A stretch of DNA of 64,000 bases from Jejuia sp043557195 (GCA_043557195.1 CP121314.1:1178001-1242000); one strand, 5' to 3'; shown: positions 53,201 to 63,357, numbered from the stretch's first letter. Notes: generated from the letters alone by a model not told the origin. Numbers and translations: made by a program.

Positions 53201-54544
53201 ACCCCCTACCCAATAATCACCTTCACTATCCTCTAAAAGGGACCAGGTATATTCTTGTGACTTTAAACGTACGTTTTTTTGATCTGTGTTAAAATAGAAA
53301 CGTTCAAAAACTGGGTCTTCATACGCTTTACCCTGAAATTTAATATGATTAAGTCCGTCTTGAGTTGCTATCCAAAACGCATTTTTACTGTCTTTTACAA
53401 TAGCATTAATTGATGAATTGCTTAATGAATTTTCAGATAATATATTATGCTCAAAATGATTGATTGATTTTTGTTTTAAATCGCATTTGTTTAATCCGCC
53501 GCCTTCCGTACCAACCCATAGTACGTCAGTTTTATCAATTAATATTGATTCTATATTATTACTGCTAATACTTTCAGGTCTTGTAGGATCATGCACATAC
53601 TCTTCATACTTGCAAGTTGTAGTGTTAAAATAATAGAGTCCAAAACCATGAATGCCAAAAAATAAATTGCCGTCCTTATTTTCAAATATGGCTATTAAAC
53701 CTCCCGATTCTTCAGTATCTGATTTACCCATATTAAACAAATATTCTTCGAAATGAATGGTATTCACTTTAATAAACTTTTCAGGATGCTTTACTTTTAA
53801 CAAACGATGCCCCAAAGTCGATATCCATAGTGTACCCTGACTATCAACAAATAACATTTTGATACTTTCTTTGACACTATTAAAATGAACAAATTCCGTA
53901 ATACCATTGGTAACAATAACTCTGTTCAAACCTTCTAATGTGCCTACCCAAATATTTCCGAATTTATCCTTTACAATTGAATGAATTTGATTGCTTGCTA
54001 TACTAGTGTCTTGATTGGGTTTATGAAGATAATGCAAAGGCTTTTCTCCCAAAACATCATCACTTTTGAAGTGATATAGACCCGAATGTAATGTACCCAC
54101 CCATAAATCTCCATTTTTAAGAGGGCAAATAGCTGTAATCCTAGAATTTTGTAAAATCTTTGGGTAAGTGATAAAAGTTTCGGTTACTCTATTGTATTTG
54201 CTTAAACCTTTGCCTGTACCAATCAATATGTTACCATCGGCATCCAGTTCTAATTCATAGATGGAGTTGCTTACTAAACTGTTTGGGTTATTTATTTCAT
54301 GTCTGTATACGGTAAACGCTTGCCCATTATACTTATATAATCCATTTAAGGTACCAATCCATATATAACCATCAACATCCTGAATTACCTTCATCACAGA
54401 ATGTTGTGTGAAGCCTTTTTCATCAATAAAATGTTCGAACTTTAAATCAGTATTTTGTCCAAAACAGATCATTGGCAAATACAGACTTAAACACATCACA
54501 TATGTTAAAACTGAAGTTTTTATTTCTCTCAATCTATTATTCAT
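50282..54544 (-). CDS. Hybrid two-component system regulator (HTCS)
   Basis: A one-protein sensor-regulator of 1420 residues. A signal peptide precedes about 700 residues of Reg_prop propeller repeats (for example DVDGYIWIGTLNGLYKYNG, DSQGTLWISTLGHRLLKV), then a Y_Y_Y domain (YTNLSPGNYTFKVKASNNDG) and one membrane helix (WAYMLYVILTLILLW). The kinase H-box is FFTNISHEFKTPITLIL, followed by the ATPase domain (VEDDGVGI, GSGIGLAITKDLV). A receiver is at about 1160-1280 (LVVDDNED, phospho-Asp in LVITDVLMPEMDG), and an AraC HTH ends the protein. It should sense an oligosaccharide in the periplasm and activate the nearby susC-susD genes. Confidence 0.95.
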   Translation of the reverse strand: MNNRLREIKTSVLTYVMCLSLYLPMICFGQNTDLKFEHFIDEKGFTQHSVMKVIQDVDGYIWIGTLNGLYKYNGQAFTVYRHEINNPNSLVSNSIYELELDADGNILIGTGKGLSKYNRVTETFITYPKILQNSRITAICPLKNGDLWVGTLHSGLYHFKSDDVLGEKPLHYLHKPNQDTSIASNQIHSIVKDKFGNIWVGTLEGLNRVIVTNGITEFVHFNSVKESIKMLFVDSQGTLWISTLGHRLLKVKHPEKFIKVNTIHFEEYLFNMGKSDTEESGGLIAIFENKDGNLFFGIHGFGLYYFNTTTCKYEEYVHDPTRPESISSNNIESILIDKTDVLWVGTEGGGLNKCDLKQKSINHFEHNILSENSLSNSSINAIVKDSKNAFWIATQDGLNHIKFQGKAYEDPVFERFYFNTDQKNVRLKSQEYTWSLLEDSEGDYWVGGTEGVLQMKKNSKTNSISFERTDFKMLEVISIIEDNNGVLWFGSLIDGLMKWPKKKKPNGAFDFSNGIHYEPDKDDKYTISAREISCLYQDSNGNIWVGTLQGGLNLVVPNKEEEGKDQFVSFQHDSDNPNSLSHNSVFSILEGKSGEFWIGTYGGGLNKMILSPEGNSDPIFKHYTEEDGLVNNAIYGIVEDDNGLLWISTDNGISSFNPETEAFKNFKKEDGLQGNNFRMGAYFKNDDGYLFFGGHNGLNVFHPKDLKENDILALAKFTGFKIKNELVGVGREYNGRVILDKSLSEVSKPIKLKHHENTITFEFSALHYAAPEKNQYKYMLEGFNKDWITSKGSNFAHYTNLSPGNYTFKVKASNNDGLWNETPTSIGLTINPPFWQTWWAYMLYVILTLILLWSIQSYFNLRSKQRASLQVQKEIEHVNKLKLQFFTNISHEFKTPITLILNPIEELLESFGENFSVQSKLKVVQRNANSLLRLVHQLMEFRRIEVGETKLGATKSNIVNFIKEITYSFQAPAKKRGINLSFESSLNTIEVWFDWDKLEKILNNIIYNALKFTSSGGDIKVKVNKSKIHEELQITKRAMSTEFVVIEVEDDGVGIDKEQLKYVFQRFYQVNQTKRGAQKGSGIGLAITKDLVDLHYGEIMVDSVKGKGTTFRIKLPVGKAHLLPEEILEVQQVEAIDEEVIDIEMLAIEETKQSEADEKEFKGENTILVVDDNEDIRTLVSEGLSENYRILEAEHGKEALNIALKEIPDLVITDVLMPEMDGIEFTHEIKTNVRTSHIPIIMLTALNSVEHRIEGIESGADAYIPKPFKMKLLSVRVDKLIASRDLMRRRFQTEKELTPEHVTLNSIDEEFLKQIMSHMEDNMGNENYWVDELASDMNTSRSTFFRKLKKLTGQAPNDFMRIVRLKRAVQLLEQNELTIAQVSYLVGFSHPNYFGKCFRKFFGDTPTNYIKSKLEHKNNV

Positions 54545-54631
54545 AAGTTGACAATAGGCAAATTATCTGATTATAAAACTGATTTACCAAGTAGATACAA
54601 GGTAAAAAATAATAACAACTTAATATAAGTT

Positions 54632-54679
54632 AAAAACAAATGGCAACCATTTCAAATATATTATGAAACGATTGCCATT
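54632..54679 (-). terminator. Terminator of the susC-susD operon
   Basis: On the minus strand, AATGGCAATCGTTTCA pairs along all 16 bases, with G-T wobbles, with TGAAATGGTTGCCATT over an 8-nt loop, followed by TTGTTTTT. It lies about 43 bases after the susD stop, so the hybrid regulator gene must have its own promoter. Confidence 0.85.
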
Positions 54680-54721
54680 CAAACTAAACAATGTATAAAA
54701 AACTGTGACTAAAACATTTTT

Positions 54722-56476
54722 TTAATACGCTGGATCTTGAACTAATATCTCAGGTTGCAAATCTATTTGCGATTGAGGTATTGGGAAATGATCATCTTGT
54801 CCAGCTGTGTAAGTAGCTCCTTGTATCCATGGTAATCTTCCATCGGCTAATTCTGATTGTAAATATTTTGGAATAACCTCTCCATCTATTCCCCATCTTA
54901 CCAAATCTTGGAAACGCATACCTTCAAGTGCAAATTCAAGTCTCATTTCATGACGAACCGCTTTTAAAGCATAGTCCTTATCTGGGAAAGAAGTATATAA
55001 CCCAAGATTATAATTCGCTGCAGGTTGATTTTCATCAATTACTATTGGGTCTCCTGATCCAAAAGTGGTATTCGCAACTCTACCCATTACGATATCATCC
55101 TGAGCTCTCTCTCGAATCATATTAACCATATCTCTTGCTGTACCTAAATCATTCTCTTCAGCTGCTACCTCAGCACGCCATAAAACAATATGACTTAATC
55201 TAAAAAGTCTCCAGTTGTTACCATTTAACCCCGCTGACCATGTAGGTGTCGATATTGAAATTGTTCTAAAATTTCTTTTATAAAACATAATTTTCTTATT
55301 CATAAATGGCCCCATACCAGCTTGATCTAACATCCAGTCACCACCACTCATTGGTCCCCAATCTAAAAATGGTATACCTCGTCTTCCAATAGTCCAATCT
55401 ACTCTTGGATCTAAATCTACATCGGTTGGTGTAAATGGCTGTGTATCTAGCAATCCATAATCTTCTAATAATAAATTATCTTGGAATGTATCTAATAATG
55501 GTAACCCGTCTGCATCTACCTTAAAAGCATTAAATAAATCAAATGTTGGTGCACTATAAGCGCAACACAAACCTACGTCTGCTCCTCTAGGGAATAATGT
55601 TCTATGATCTGAACCTGCATTTTCTCCGCCAGCAGCACCATCATTCACCGTATATTGTACTTCAAAAATACTTTCAGCATTGTTTTGCTTTTCTTCATCA
55701 TGGTTGTCATAAAAATGATCCATTAAAACAAAAGGTCCATTATTTAAGATATCATCCAATAGAGGCTTAGCTTGAGTAAATTCTTTTTGAAACATATGCA
55801 CCCTAGCTTTTAATGCTTTAGCAGCCCAACGAGAAGCCCTTCCAACATCTGAAGGTGTTTCATCCATATTATTATCAATGCCCCATTGTAAATCTGCTTC
55901 AATATCATCCCAAATTTCTCTGTCATTTGGAACTTCACTTGGGTTTACATCTTCTGTTACATAAGGTACTCTTTCAATTTTACTTCGTAATTGAAAATGA
56001 AACCAAGCACGCAACCATCTTGCTTCAGCCTCTAATTGAGATGCTTTATCTGCAGGAATGGCGTCTCCAGCGTTTCTAATAACCCTTAGTACATCATTTG
56101 CCCTTGCAATACCATCGTAATTGGCAGCCCATAAACCTTGAACCCAAGGGTTAGTTGGATCTACTTCATATCTCTCTATCAAATTAATAGCACTCCAACC
56201 ACCTGTTTGATCACCACGGTGCATATCATCGGAAGGCACATCTCCCCAAACCCAATTGGTTGCTGATGCTTCTCCTGCTCCACCCGGACCACCAGCTGAG
56301 AACCCATCAATTAGAGAATATGCGCCAATTAAAAGAAAATCTGCACCAGCCTCATCTGATAAAGTGTCAATTGTTACTACTCCTTTTGGAAATTCTTCCA
56401 AAAAATCTTCTTTACAAGCACTGATAGTAATTGCTAATGCCATCAGTAAACTCATTCTAAATTTCAATTTTTTCAT
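54722..56476 (-). CDS. SusD/RagB-family outer-membrane lipoprotein
   Basis: The surface glycan- or peptide-binding lid of a SusCD transporter; 584 residues with lipobox ITISAC. The family N-terminus is EDFLEEFPKGVVTIDTLSDE. TPR-like helices with the EARWLRAWFHFQL motif follow near residue 150. The C-terminal segment (LRLEFALEGMRFQDLVRWG and FPIPQSQIDLQPEILVQDPAY) is conserved. It starts 13 bases after susC and the two form one operon. The nutrient is unknown, since no clear catabolic enzyme set surrounds it. Confidence 0.95.
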   Translation of the reverse strand: MKKLKFRMSLLMALAITISACKEDFLEEFPKGVVTIDTLSDEAGADFLLIGAYSLIDGFSAGGPGGAGEASATNWVWGDVPSDDMHRGDQTGGWSAINLIERYEVDPTNPWVQGLWAANYDGIARANDVLRVIRNAGDAIPADKASQLEAEARWLRAWFHFQLRSKIERVPYVTEDVNPSEVPNDREIWDDIEADLQWGIDNNMDETPSDVGRASRWAAKALKARVHMFQKEFTQAKPLLDDILNNGPFVLMDHFYDNHDEEKQNNAESIFEVQYTVNDGAAGGENAGSDHRTLFPRGADVGLCCAYSAPTFDLFNAFKVDADGLPLLDTFQDNLLLEDYGLLDTQPFTPTDVDLDPRVDWTIGRRGIPFLDWGPMSGGDWMLDQAGMGPFMNKKIMFYKRNFRTISISTPTWSAGLNGNNWRLFRLSHIVLWRAEVAAEENDLGTARDMVNMIRERAQDDIVMGRVANTTFGSGDPIVIDENQPAANYNLGLYTSFPDKDYALKAVRHEMRLEFALEGMRFQDLVRWGIDGEVIPKYLQSELADGRLPWIQGATYTAGQDDHFPIPQSQIDLQPEILVQDPAY

Positions 56477-56489
56477 TTTTCTATTTTTT

Positions 56490-59400
56490 TTAAATGCTAA
56501 TATTTAACCCAAATATGAATTGTTTTGGTTGCGGCCATGTACCAAAATCAAAACCTCTATTTATCTCAGTAGTTGGAGAAACTTCTACATCTAAACCTGA
56601 GTAGCTATCAAATAATGTAACTAAATTTGTTCCCATAAGATACATTCTCATGCTTGATAAACCAAATCTATCTAACACTGTAGAAGGCACATTATAACCA
56701 ATTTGAAGAGATTTAAGTCTCAAGAATGTTCCGTCTTCAATCATATCTGAATGTGTATTTTGTTCAAAACTTGTAGTACTCGAAGCTTTAGGTAAAACTG
56801 CATCAGCGTTGTTTGATAAATAAGGACTACCCCATGAACGGAATAAACGGTCAGAAGCTTTTGGTCCTTGGAATAATCCGTATCTCGTAAAACGGTTATA
56901 GTAGTTCAAAACATCATTTCCAAAACTTCCGTACCAAATAGCAGTTAAATCGAAGTTTTTATACTTTGCCCCTAGATTTAAACCTGCTGTAAAGTCTGGA
57001 TGAGGATTTCCAATCCAAGTTCTATCATCCGGAGTTATTTCTCCATCTCCATTTACATCTCTGATTTTAAGATTTCCAGGTTCATTATAATTACCATTTG
57101 TTGGATGCCCATCAGCCTCAGCCTGAGTTTGGAAAATCCCATCTACAATATAACCATAAAACTCAGGGAATGCTCTACCACTTTCTGCCCTTGTATATGT
57201 TTGACCTCTTTCACTGCGCCCAATTAATGCATCTCCTTCTTCTGCAGACAACTTGGTTACTTCGTTTGTATATGTCGACAAATTAAGCCCTACACTATAG
57301 CTAAAATCTTCATTCACACTTTTATTATAGCTTATTTCTAAATCTAAACCAGTGTTATCCATTGTTCCTACATTAACAAATGGTGCTGTAGCTTGTCCAG
57401 CAATAGCAGGTATTGTTGTTCTGAACAACATATCCGTAGTCGTTTTTTTCCATAAATCTAAGCTTACAAATAATCCACCATTTATAGCCGCATCAAGCCC
57501 AAAGTTGATAGATTCAGTTGTTTCCCATTTTGCATCAGGGTTACCGAATGCAGTAGATTGATATCCTAAAGAAATAGTATTATCTCCACCACCAATTCCG
57601 TAGTAAGAATTACCTAAACCAGAACCAAATGTTGTAAAGCCATTATAATTACCAATTTGATCATTACCAGACAATCCCCATCCTGCTCTTAGTTTTAATT
57701 GGCTTAACCAATTACTTGTCCCTTCCATAAAACTTTCCTTAGATAAAACCCAACCCAAAGAAGCCGCAGGGAAATACCCATAACGGTTGTTTGCCCCAAA
57801 TCTTGATGAACCGTCTCGACGGATAGTACCTTCAAAAATATACTTATCGTCATATGAATAGAATCCTCTTGCAAACAGGGAAAATAATGACCATGTTGCG
57901 GCATCTGAACCATTTGTTACAGCCTCTGCTCCAGAACTTAGAAAGTAAAAGTCATCATTTGTTGAAATAAAACCTGCACGACCTGCTTGAATTTGATCAA
58001 AATCAAATTTAGTAGATTCCATACCTACGAGAAAATCAACATTATGAATGTCTGAAATAGTCTTAGAATAACTTATTGTATTAGTAAAGTTCCACGTTAA
58101 GCTATTATTTCTTGTTTCGCTTAAGGTATTTACAAAAGACCCATTTGTGTTCTCTGGATCTCCAAATCTTGGATCTTTCCCACTAAACCAATTCATATTA
58201 TAACCGAAAAGCGACTTCACTTTTAAATCTTTAACAGGTGTAATTTCTATATAAAAATTACCTGTTAAGTTTAAAGTTTTCCTTAAATCTTTTCTTTCTC
58301 TAAAATTATTACCTAAAGGATTAGGGCCGTCATTAAGGTTTCCACCTACAACACCACCCGCATAATTACCTGCAATATCAAATACAGGAATTAATGGACT
58401 AGTTTCTGCGATTGCATTAAACCCAACGGTATTCCCACTACTTTCGCTTAGCGTAGCACCTAATCTTTGACCAACTGTTAACCAATCTGTTAACTGAGAG
58501 TCAATATTAGATCTGAATGCATATCTTTTGAAGCCATTATATTTAAATACACCTTCTTCATTAAAGAACCCTGCATTAAATGCATAGGTGGTTTTTTCTG
58601 AACCTCCTGTAACACTCAAGTTATAATCTTGCATTAAAGCAGATCTATATAATTCATCCAACCAATCTGTACCATTTTGATTTGTTAATGTTATTGGATA
58701 TGTTCTTTCTTGATACAGTGAAGGATCGGTTGATGGATCACCTATTGAAGCCCCATTAGGAAATAAGTAATCATTTACTCTAGTTCCATTAATATCACTA
58801 GGATTAAATGTGAAATGTGGATGATTAGGTGTAATTCCATCATTAGTTTGCTCTAACCATAACATTTGCCCTATTAATGTAGGATCTGTAACTAAGTCGT
58901 ATTTAGCATTATTTGTTCCAATACCAGTTCTCACATTAAATTGAATTTTGGCTGCTTGTCCTTTACGTCCAGACTTAGTGGTTACTAAAATAACACCGCT
59001 TGCACCTCTAGCTCCATAAATAGCAGTAGAAGACGCATCTTTCAATACTTGAATAGATTCAATTTGATCTGGCGGAGGCACTGTTCCTCCTTGAACACCA
59101 TCAACAATAAATAAAGGTGAATTACCATTAATACTTCCTAGACCACGAATTCTAATTTGTGCTTGTTGTCCTGGTCTTGCTGAAGCTACAACCGTAACAC
59201 CAGAAGCACTACCCTGTAAAGCTCTTGTTGCATCAGATGATGGTTGTTGCTCTAAGAAGTCTTTGTCAACAGTACTCACTGCACTTACAACATCTGCTTT
59301 CTTTCTTGTACCATAACCAATAAGTATTACTTCGTCTAACGCTTGCGCATCTTCGGCCAGTGTAATATTAATTGTAGAACTAGATCCTACGGTTACTTCT

Positions 59401-59684
59401 TTAGTTTGGTAACCTGTGTAAGATACTACAAGTACATCGCCTTGATTTACCGAAATAGAGTAATTACCATCAAAATCGGTTACAGCTCCCTTAGTGGTTC
59501 CTTTCACTAAAATGTTTGCGCCAATTAATGGCACGTTAGACTCGTCAACTATTGTACCAGTCACTGTCATAGTTTGCGCATTCAACATTAAAGCACTAAA
59601 TAAAAAGAAAGCGATAAACACATTCCTCTTATTAGTAAACTTAAATCTGTCGAAAAGGCATTTGAAAAAATAAGTTTTTCTCAT
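56490..59684 (-). CDS. SusC/RagA-family TonB-dependent outer-membrane transporter
   Basis: A TonB-dependent importer of 1064 residues. A signal peptide (FIAFFLFSALMLNAQ) precedes a carboxypeptidase-regulatory-like domain (VTGTIVDESNVPLIGANILVKGTTKGAVTDFDGNYSI). A plug follows from about 120 (LDEVILIGYGTRKKADVVSAVS, QIRIRGLGSINGNSPLFIVDGV, the SusC signature) and then a 22-strand barrel ending in PKQFIFGLNISI. It pairs with SusD downstream. The region upstream contains a direct repeat that may bind the hybrid regulator. The start at 59684 has a long basic N-terminus (MRKTYFFKCLFDRFKFTNKRN); the Met 34 residues in is too late to give a signal peptide. Confidence 0.96.
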   Translation of the reverse strand: MRKTYFFKCLFDRFKFTNKRNVFIAFFLFSALMLNAQTMTVTGTIVDESNVPLIGANILVKGTTKGAVTDFDGNYSISVNQGDVLVVSYTGYQTKEVTVGSSSTINITLAEDAQALDEVILIGYGTRKKADVVSAVSTVDKDFLEQQPSSDATRALQGSASGVTVVASARPGQQAQIRIRGLGSINGNSPLFIVDGVQGGTVPPPDQIESIQVLKDASSTAIYGARGASGVILVTTKSGRKGQAAKIQFNVRTGIGTNNAKYDLVTDPTLIGQMLWLEQTNDGITPNHPHFTFNPSDINGTRVNDYLFPNGASIGDPSTDPSLYQERTYPITLTNQNGTDWLDELYRSALMQDYNLSVTGGSEKTTYAFNAGFFNEEGVFKYNGFKRYAFRSNIDSQLTDWLTVGQRLGATLSESSGNTVGFNAIAETSPLIPVFDIAGNYAGGVVGGNLNDGPNPLGNNFRERKDLRKTLNLTGNFYIEITPVKDLKVKSLFGYNMNWFSGKDPRFGDPENTNGSFVNTLSETRNNSLTWNFTNTISYSKTISDIHNVDFLVGMESTKFDFDQIQAGRAGFISTNDDFYFLSSGAEAVTNGSDAATWSLFSLFARGFYSYDDKYIFEGTIRRDGSSRFGANNRYGYFPAASLGWVLSKESFMEGTSNWLSQLKLRAGWGLSGNDQIGNYNGFTTFGSGLGNSYYGIGGGDNTISLGYQSTAFGNPDAKWETTESINFGLDAAINGGLFVSLDLWKKTTTDMLFRTTIPAIAGQATAPFVNVGTMDNTGLDLEISYNKSVNEDFSYSVGLNLSTYTNEVTKLSAEEGDALIGRSERGQTYTRAESGRAFPEFYGYIVDGIFQTQAEADGHPTNGNYNEPGNLKIRDVNGDGEITPDDRTWIGNPHPDFTAGLNLGAKYKNFDLTAIWYGSFGNDVLNYYNRFTRYGLFQGPKASDRLFRSWGSPYLSNNADAVLPKASSTTSFEQNTHSDMIEDGTFLRLKSLQIGYNVPSTVLDRFGLSSMRMYLMGTNLVTLFDSYSGLDVEVSPTTEINRGFDFGTWPQPKQFIFGLNISI

Positions 59685-59828
59685 AATTTAGTTTAGTTAA
59701 TAATTAGTTAATTGTTTTAAATTGTTTGCTTAAAATTAATTTCAAAATCAGTAAATTTTAACTGGTTAAAAATTGAAATGATTCTAGCTAAAGTTTAGGA
59801 GTGCAAATTACATTTTAAGAAAACCTGT

Positions 59829-59860
59829 AAAGAGTAAAAGGAATTCAACAAAGAGTAAAA
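59829..59860. promoter_or_regulatory. Direct repeat upstream of susC, candidate HTCS operator
   Basis: AAAGAGTAAAA occurs at 59829-59839 and again at 59850-59860, a 21-bp period or two helical turns. On the susC side it is followed by a -7-like TAATTTG on the minus strand at 59804-59810. That spacing would place the repeats next to the polymerase, as for AraC-type activators. Confidence 0.45.
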
Positions 59861-59958
59861 ATCAATCAAAAGCCCTAAAACATGACGATTTAGCAATGTT
59901 TTAGCAAATAATTGTTAACTTCATTTTTTAAGAAGCCCGTTTTTGCGATTCTTATAGT

Positions 59959-62900
59959 TTGCGTAAATCCTGTATAAATAAAACCTCTAAATTTTATCAC
60001 ATTTTGAATAAAAACTGGACTCGAAATAAACTAAACTATTTGACCTGTTTTTTTGCCGTAATCTTCCTAGTTTTAGCATCGTGCAACAAAGAGAAACCTT
60101 ATCCTTTAAATGAAACCGATAAGCATTTTTCATTAGTAAATTCCAGTCATACTAAAATTAAATTTTCAAATACACTTAATGAAACTTCGGATGAAAATCA
60201 TCTTATCAATGAAAACTTTGTAAACGGTGCAGGTGTTGCTGTGGGCGATATAAATAATGATGGCTTACCAGATATTTATTTTTCTGGAAACCAAGTAGAG
60301 GACAAACTTTATCTTAACAAAGGCAATTTAGTATTTGAAGATATTTCTGTAAAGGCAGGAATCAGCAAATTCAAATCATGGTCTACAGGCGTTACTTTTG
60401 CTGATTTTAATTCTGATGGTCATCAAGATATTTATGTCTGTAAGAACGTTGGCAAAAAAAATAGTTCTTCAGCTAATCTTCTTTTTATTAATAATGGAGA
60501 TTTAACCTTTACTGAAATGGGGAAAACCTTTCGTGTGAATGATGCTGGTTTTTCAATACAAGCCAATGTTTTTGATTATAATAAAGACGGACTACCCGAT
60601 ATTTATTTAATTAATCAACCTCCCAGCTACGGTAGTAGAAAAGCTGGACAAGCGCCTTTGAAATATCAAAATCCTATATATAGTGATAAAATGTTTAGAA
60701 ATATGGGTGGCAACAAGGGCTTTGTAGAAATTTCGGGGATTTCAAAAACTAAAAACCTAGCCCATGGGCTCTCTGCAAGTACAGGCGATATTAACAATGA
60801 TGGTTGGACAGATATTTATGTAACTAATGATTACGATAAACCCGATTTTTTATATGTAAATAATGCTGATGGTACATTTAAAAATACAATACACGAGTCT
60901 TTTAAACACATATCAAATTTTAGTATGGGAAGTGACATTGCCGATTTTGATAATGATGGAAACTTAGATATTATGGTAGTAGATATGGTTGCTGAAGACC
61001 ATAAACGTATTAAAACTAACATGAGTGGAATGAATCCTGAAGATTTTTGGGCTATTGTAAATAGAGGTTGGCATTATCAATATATGTTCAACACATTGCA
61101 TAGAAACAATGGTAACAGCACGTTTAGTGATCTTGCCCAACTTGCGGGAGTTTCAAATACAGATTGGAGTTGGGGACCATTGATTGCCGATTTTGACAAT
61201 GACGGACTTAAAGATATTTTCGTTACTAATGGTATAAAAAGAAACATGCGCTTTAGCGATGTAAATAATAAATATGAAGTAATCTTAGATAGCATTGAAG
61301 TAGTAGCAAAACAAGAAAACAAAAGGTTTCAAGACGTTGTTGACGTATTAGCTTTAGCACAAATGGCGCCAATTGATAAACTAAAAAACTACGCTTTTAA
61401 AAATAAGGGAGATTTAACTTTTGAAAATAAAATTGAAGATTGGGGTTTTGACTTAGAAACACTTTCTAATGGTTCAAGTTATGCTGATTTAGATTTAGAT
61501 GGGGACTTAGATATTGTTGTTAATAATATTGACGATGAAGCATTTATTTACAGAAATAATACTATTGAACGCAATCTTGGAAATTTTATTCGTTTCAAAC
61601 TAAAATCGGACAATAATGCTACGGTTTATGGTTCAAGAGTTTCGTTATTTAAAAATGATTCGCTTTGGCAAATAATGGAACTAACCAACAACAGAGGCTA
61701 TATGTCTAAAAGTGAAGATATAGCACATTTTGGTATCGGATCTTTAACCGCAATTGAAAAAGCCGTTATTTCCTGGCCTAATGGGAAACGTACAGTTTTA
61801 GAAAACTTAGATGCAAATAAGACTTTAGAAATTTCTTCAGAAGGTGCAGAAACCAAATCTTTAACTGAGACCAAAATTAACAATTCGCAGCTATTTAAGG
61901 ACATAAGCCAGAACATAAATACACCTATTAAGCATCAGGAAAATGTATATGACGATTATGAAAAAGAAATTCTGCTACCACATAAAATGTCGCAATTTGG
62001 TCCATATATTTCAGTTGGCGATGTTAACGGTGATGGCTTAGACGATTTTTACATGGGAGGTTCTGCAGGTTATTCCGGTCAATTAGGATTCCAAAATCAA
62101 GATGGTTCATTTACAACTCAAAACGATGGCGACTGGTCTATTGATAAAAACGCTGAAGATGGAGGAAGTTGTTTTGTAGATATTGATAATGATAACGATT
62201 TAGACCTTTTTGTTGCAAGTGGAGGAAACGAGTTTCAACCAAATAACCCACTATTCAAAGACAGACTATATATGAATGATGGCAAAGGGAATTTCAAGAA
62301 AGATTATACTAAAATTCCTAATTATCGTATAAGCAGTTCGGTTGTTGAAAAAGCTGATTATGATAACGACGGCGACATGGATATTTTTGTAGGTGGACGA
62401 CACACGCCACAAAAATATCCGTTTCCTGCAAGCAGTAAGTTACTGGAAAACAGAAATGGTAGTTTTGTAGACGTTACCAATAATGTAATACCTAACCTCA
62501 ACAATATTGGTTTAGTGACTTCTGCCACGTGGGTTGATATTAATAAAGATCAAAAATTAGATTTAGTAATTGTTGGGGAGTGGATGCCAATAACCATATT
62601 TATCAACTCTGAAAATGGGTTTAAAAAAACTGAATTTGAAGGATTACAACACACTGAAGGTTGGTATTTTGACATAGAAAGTGCCGATATAGATAATGAT
62701 GGCGATATGGATTTAGTAGTTGGAAATTTAGGATTAAACTACAAATACAAAGCTTCCAAAGATGCGCCATTTCAAGTGCATAGTTACGATTTTGACAGCA
62801 ATGGCACACATGATATTGTTTTAAGCTATTATGACCACGGTCAAGTTTATCCGGTTCGTGGAAAATCATGTTCTACCCAACAAATACCCTCTCTCGCCCA

Positions 62901-63357
62901 AAAATTTCCTACCTATGAGTCCTTTGGAAGTTCTAGCTTATTGGATATTTATGGTAATGATTTAAATAATGCTTTAAACTTAAAAGCTTATACATTTGCT
63001 TCATATTACATCGAAAATATAGATGGAACTTCCTTTAAAACATATCGATTACCAATGCTGGCTCAAACATCAAACATTAACAATATACTTATTGAAGATT
63101 TTGATTCAGATGGAAACAAAGACATTGTAATATCGGGCAATCTTTATGGTTCAGAAATTGAAACTCCGCGAAATGATGCTGGCATAGGTTTATTTATTAA
63201 AGGAAATGGCAAAGGAGGTTTTACACCTATCCCTTATACAGAAAGTGGTTTTTATACGGCTCACAATGCCAAAAGCATGGAGAAAATAAAGATTAGAGGG
63301 GCTAATGCCGTAATAGTTGGAAACAATAATGAATCAGTTCAAATTATAGAATACTAA
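59959..63357 (+). CDS. FG-GAP/VCBS-repeat lipoprotein (CRTAC1 family)
   Basis: A surface lipoprotein of up to 1132 residues. About fourteen calcium-binding loops of the D-x-D-x-D-G type occur along it (DINNDGLPD, DYNKDGLPD, DFDNDGNLD, DLDLDGDLD, DVNGDGLDD, DIDNDGDMD, DFDSDGNKD), the FG-GAP/VCBS propeller repeats. An ASPIC/UnbV segment lies near residue 565-615 (YGSRVSLFKND, HFGIGSLTAIEKAVISWPNGK). The lipobox is VLASC near residue 42. The start is uncertain: TTG at 59959 gives a long leader, while TTG at 60004 gives a more usual 27-residue signal. It is divergent from susC, suggesting a role in the same locus. Confidence 0.85.
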   Translation: MRKSCINKTSKFYHILNKNWTRNKLNYLTCFFAVIFLVLASCNKEKPYPLNETDKHFSLVNSSHTKIKFSNTLNETSDENHLINENFVNGAGVAVGDINNDGLPDIYFSGNQVEDKLYLNKGNLVFEDISVKAGISKFKSWSTGVTFADFNSDGHQDIYVCKNVGKKNSSSANLLFINNGDLTFTEMGKTFRVNDAGFSIQANVFDYNKDGLPDIYLINQPPSYGSRKAGQAPLKYQNPIYSDKMFRNMGGNKGFVEISGISKTKNLAHGLSASTGDINNDGWTDIYVTNDYDKPDFLYVNNADGTFKNTIHESFKHISNFSMGSDIADFDNDGNLDIMVVDMVAEDHKRIKTNMSGMNPEDFWAIVNRGWHYQYMFNTLHRNNGNSTFSDLAQLAGVSNTDWSWGPLIADFDNDGLKDIFVTNGIKRNMRFSDVNNKYEVILDSIEVVAKQENKRFQDVVDVLALAQMAPIDKLKNYAFKNKGDLTFENKIEDWGFDLETLSNGSSYADLDLDGDLDIVVNNIDDEAFIYRNNTIERNLGNFIRFKLKSDNNATVYGSRVSLFKNDSLWQIMELTNNRGYMSKSEDIAHFGIGSLTAIEKAVISWPNGKRTVLENLDANKTLEISSEGAETKSLTETKINNSQLFKDISQNINTPIKHQENVYDDYEKEILLPHKMSQFGPYISVGDVNGDGLDDFYMGGSAGYSGQLGFQNQDGSFTTQNDGDWSIDKNAEDGGSCFVDIDNDNDLDLFVASGGNEFQPNNPLFKDRLYMNDGKGNFKKDYTKIPNYRISSSVVEKADYDNDGDMDIFVGGRHTPQKYPFPASSKLLENRNGSFVDVTNNVIPNLNNIGLVTSATWVDINKDQKLDLVIVGEWMPITIFINSENGFKKTEFEGLQHTEGWYFDIESADIDNDGDMDLVVGNLGLNYKYKASKDAPFQVHSYDFDSNGTHDIVLSYYDHGQVYPVRGKSCSTQQIPSLAQKFPTYESFGSSSLLDIYGNDLNNALNLKAYTFASYYIENIDGTSFKTYRLPMLAQTSNINNILIEDFDSDGNKDIVISGNLYGSEIETPRNDAGIGLFIKGNGKGGFTPIPYTESGFYTAHNAKSMEKIKIRGANAVIVGNNNESVQIIEY

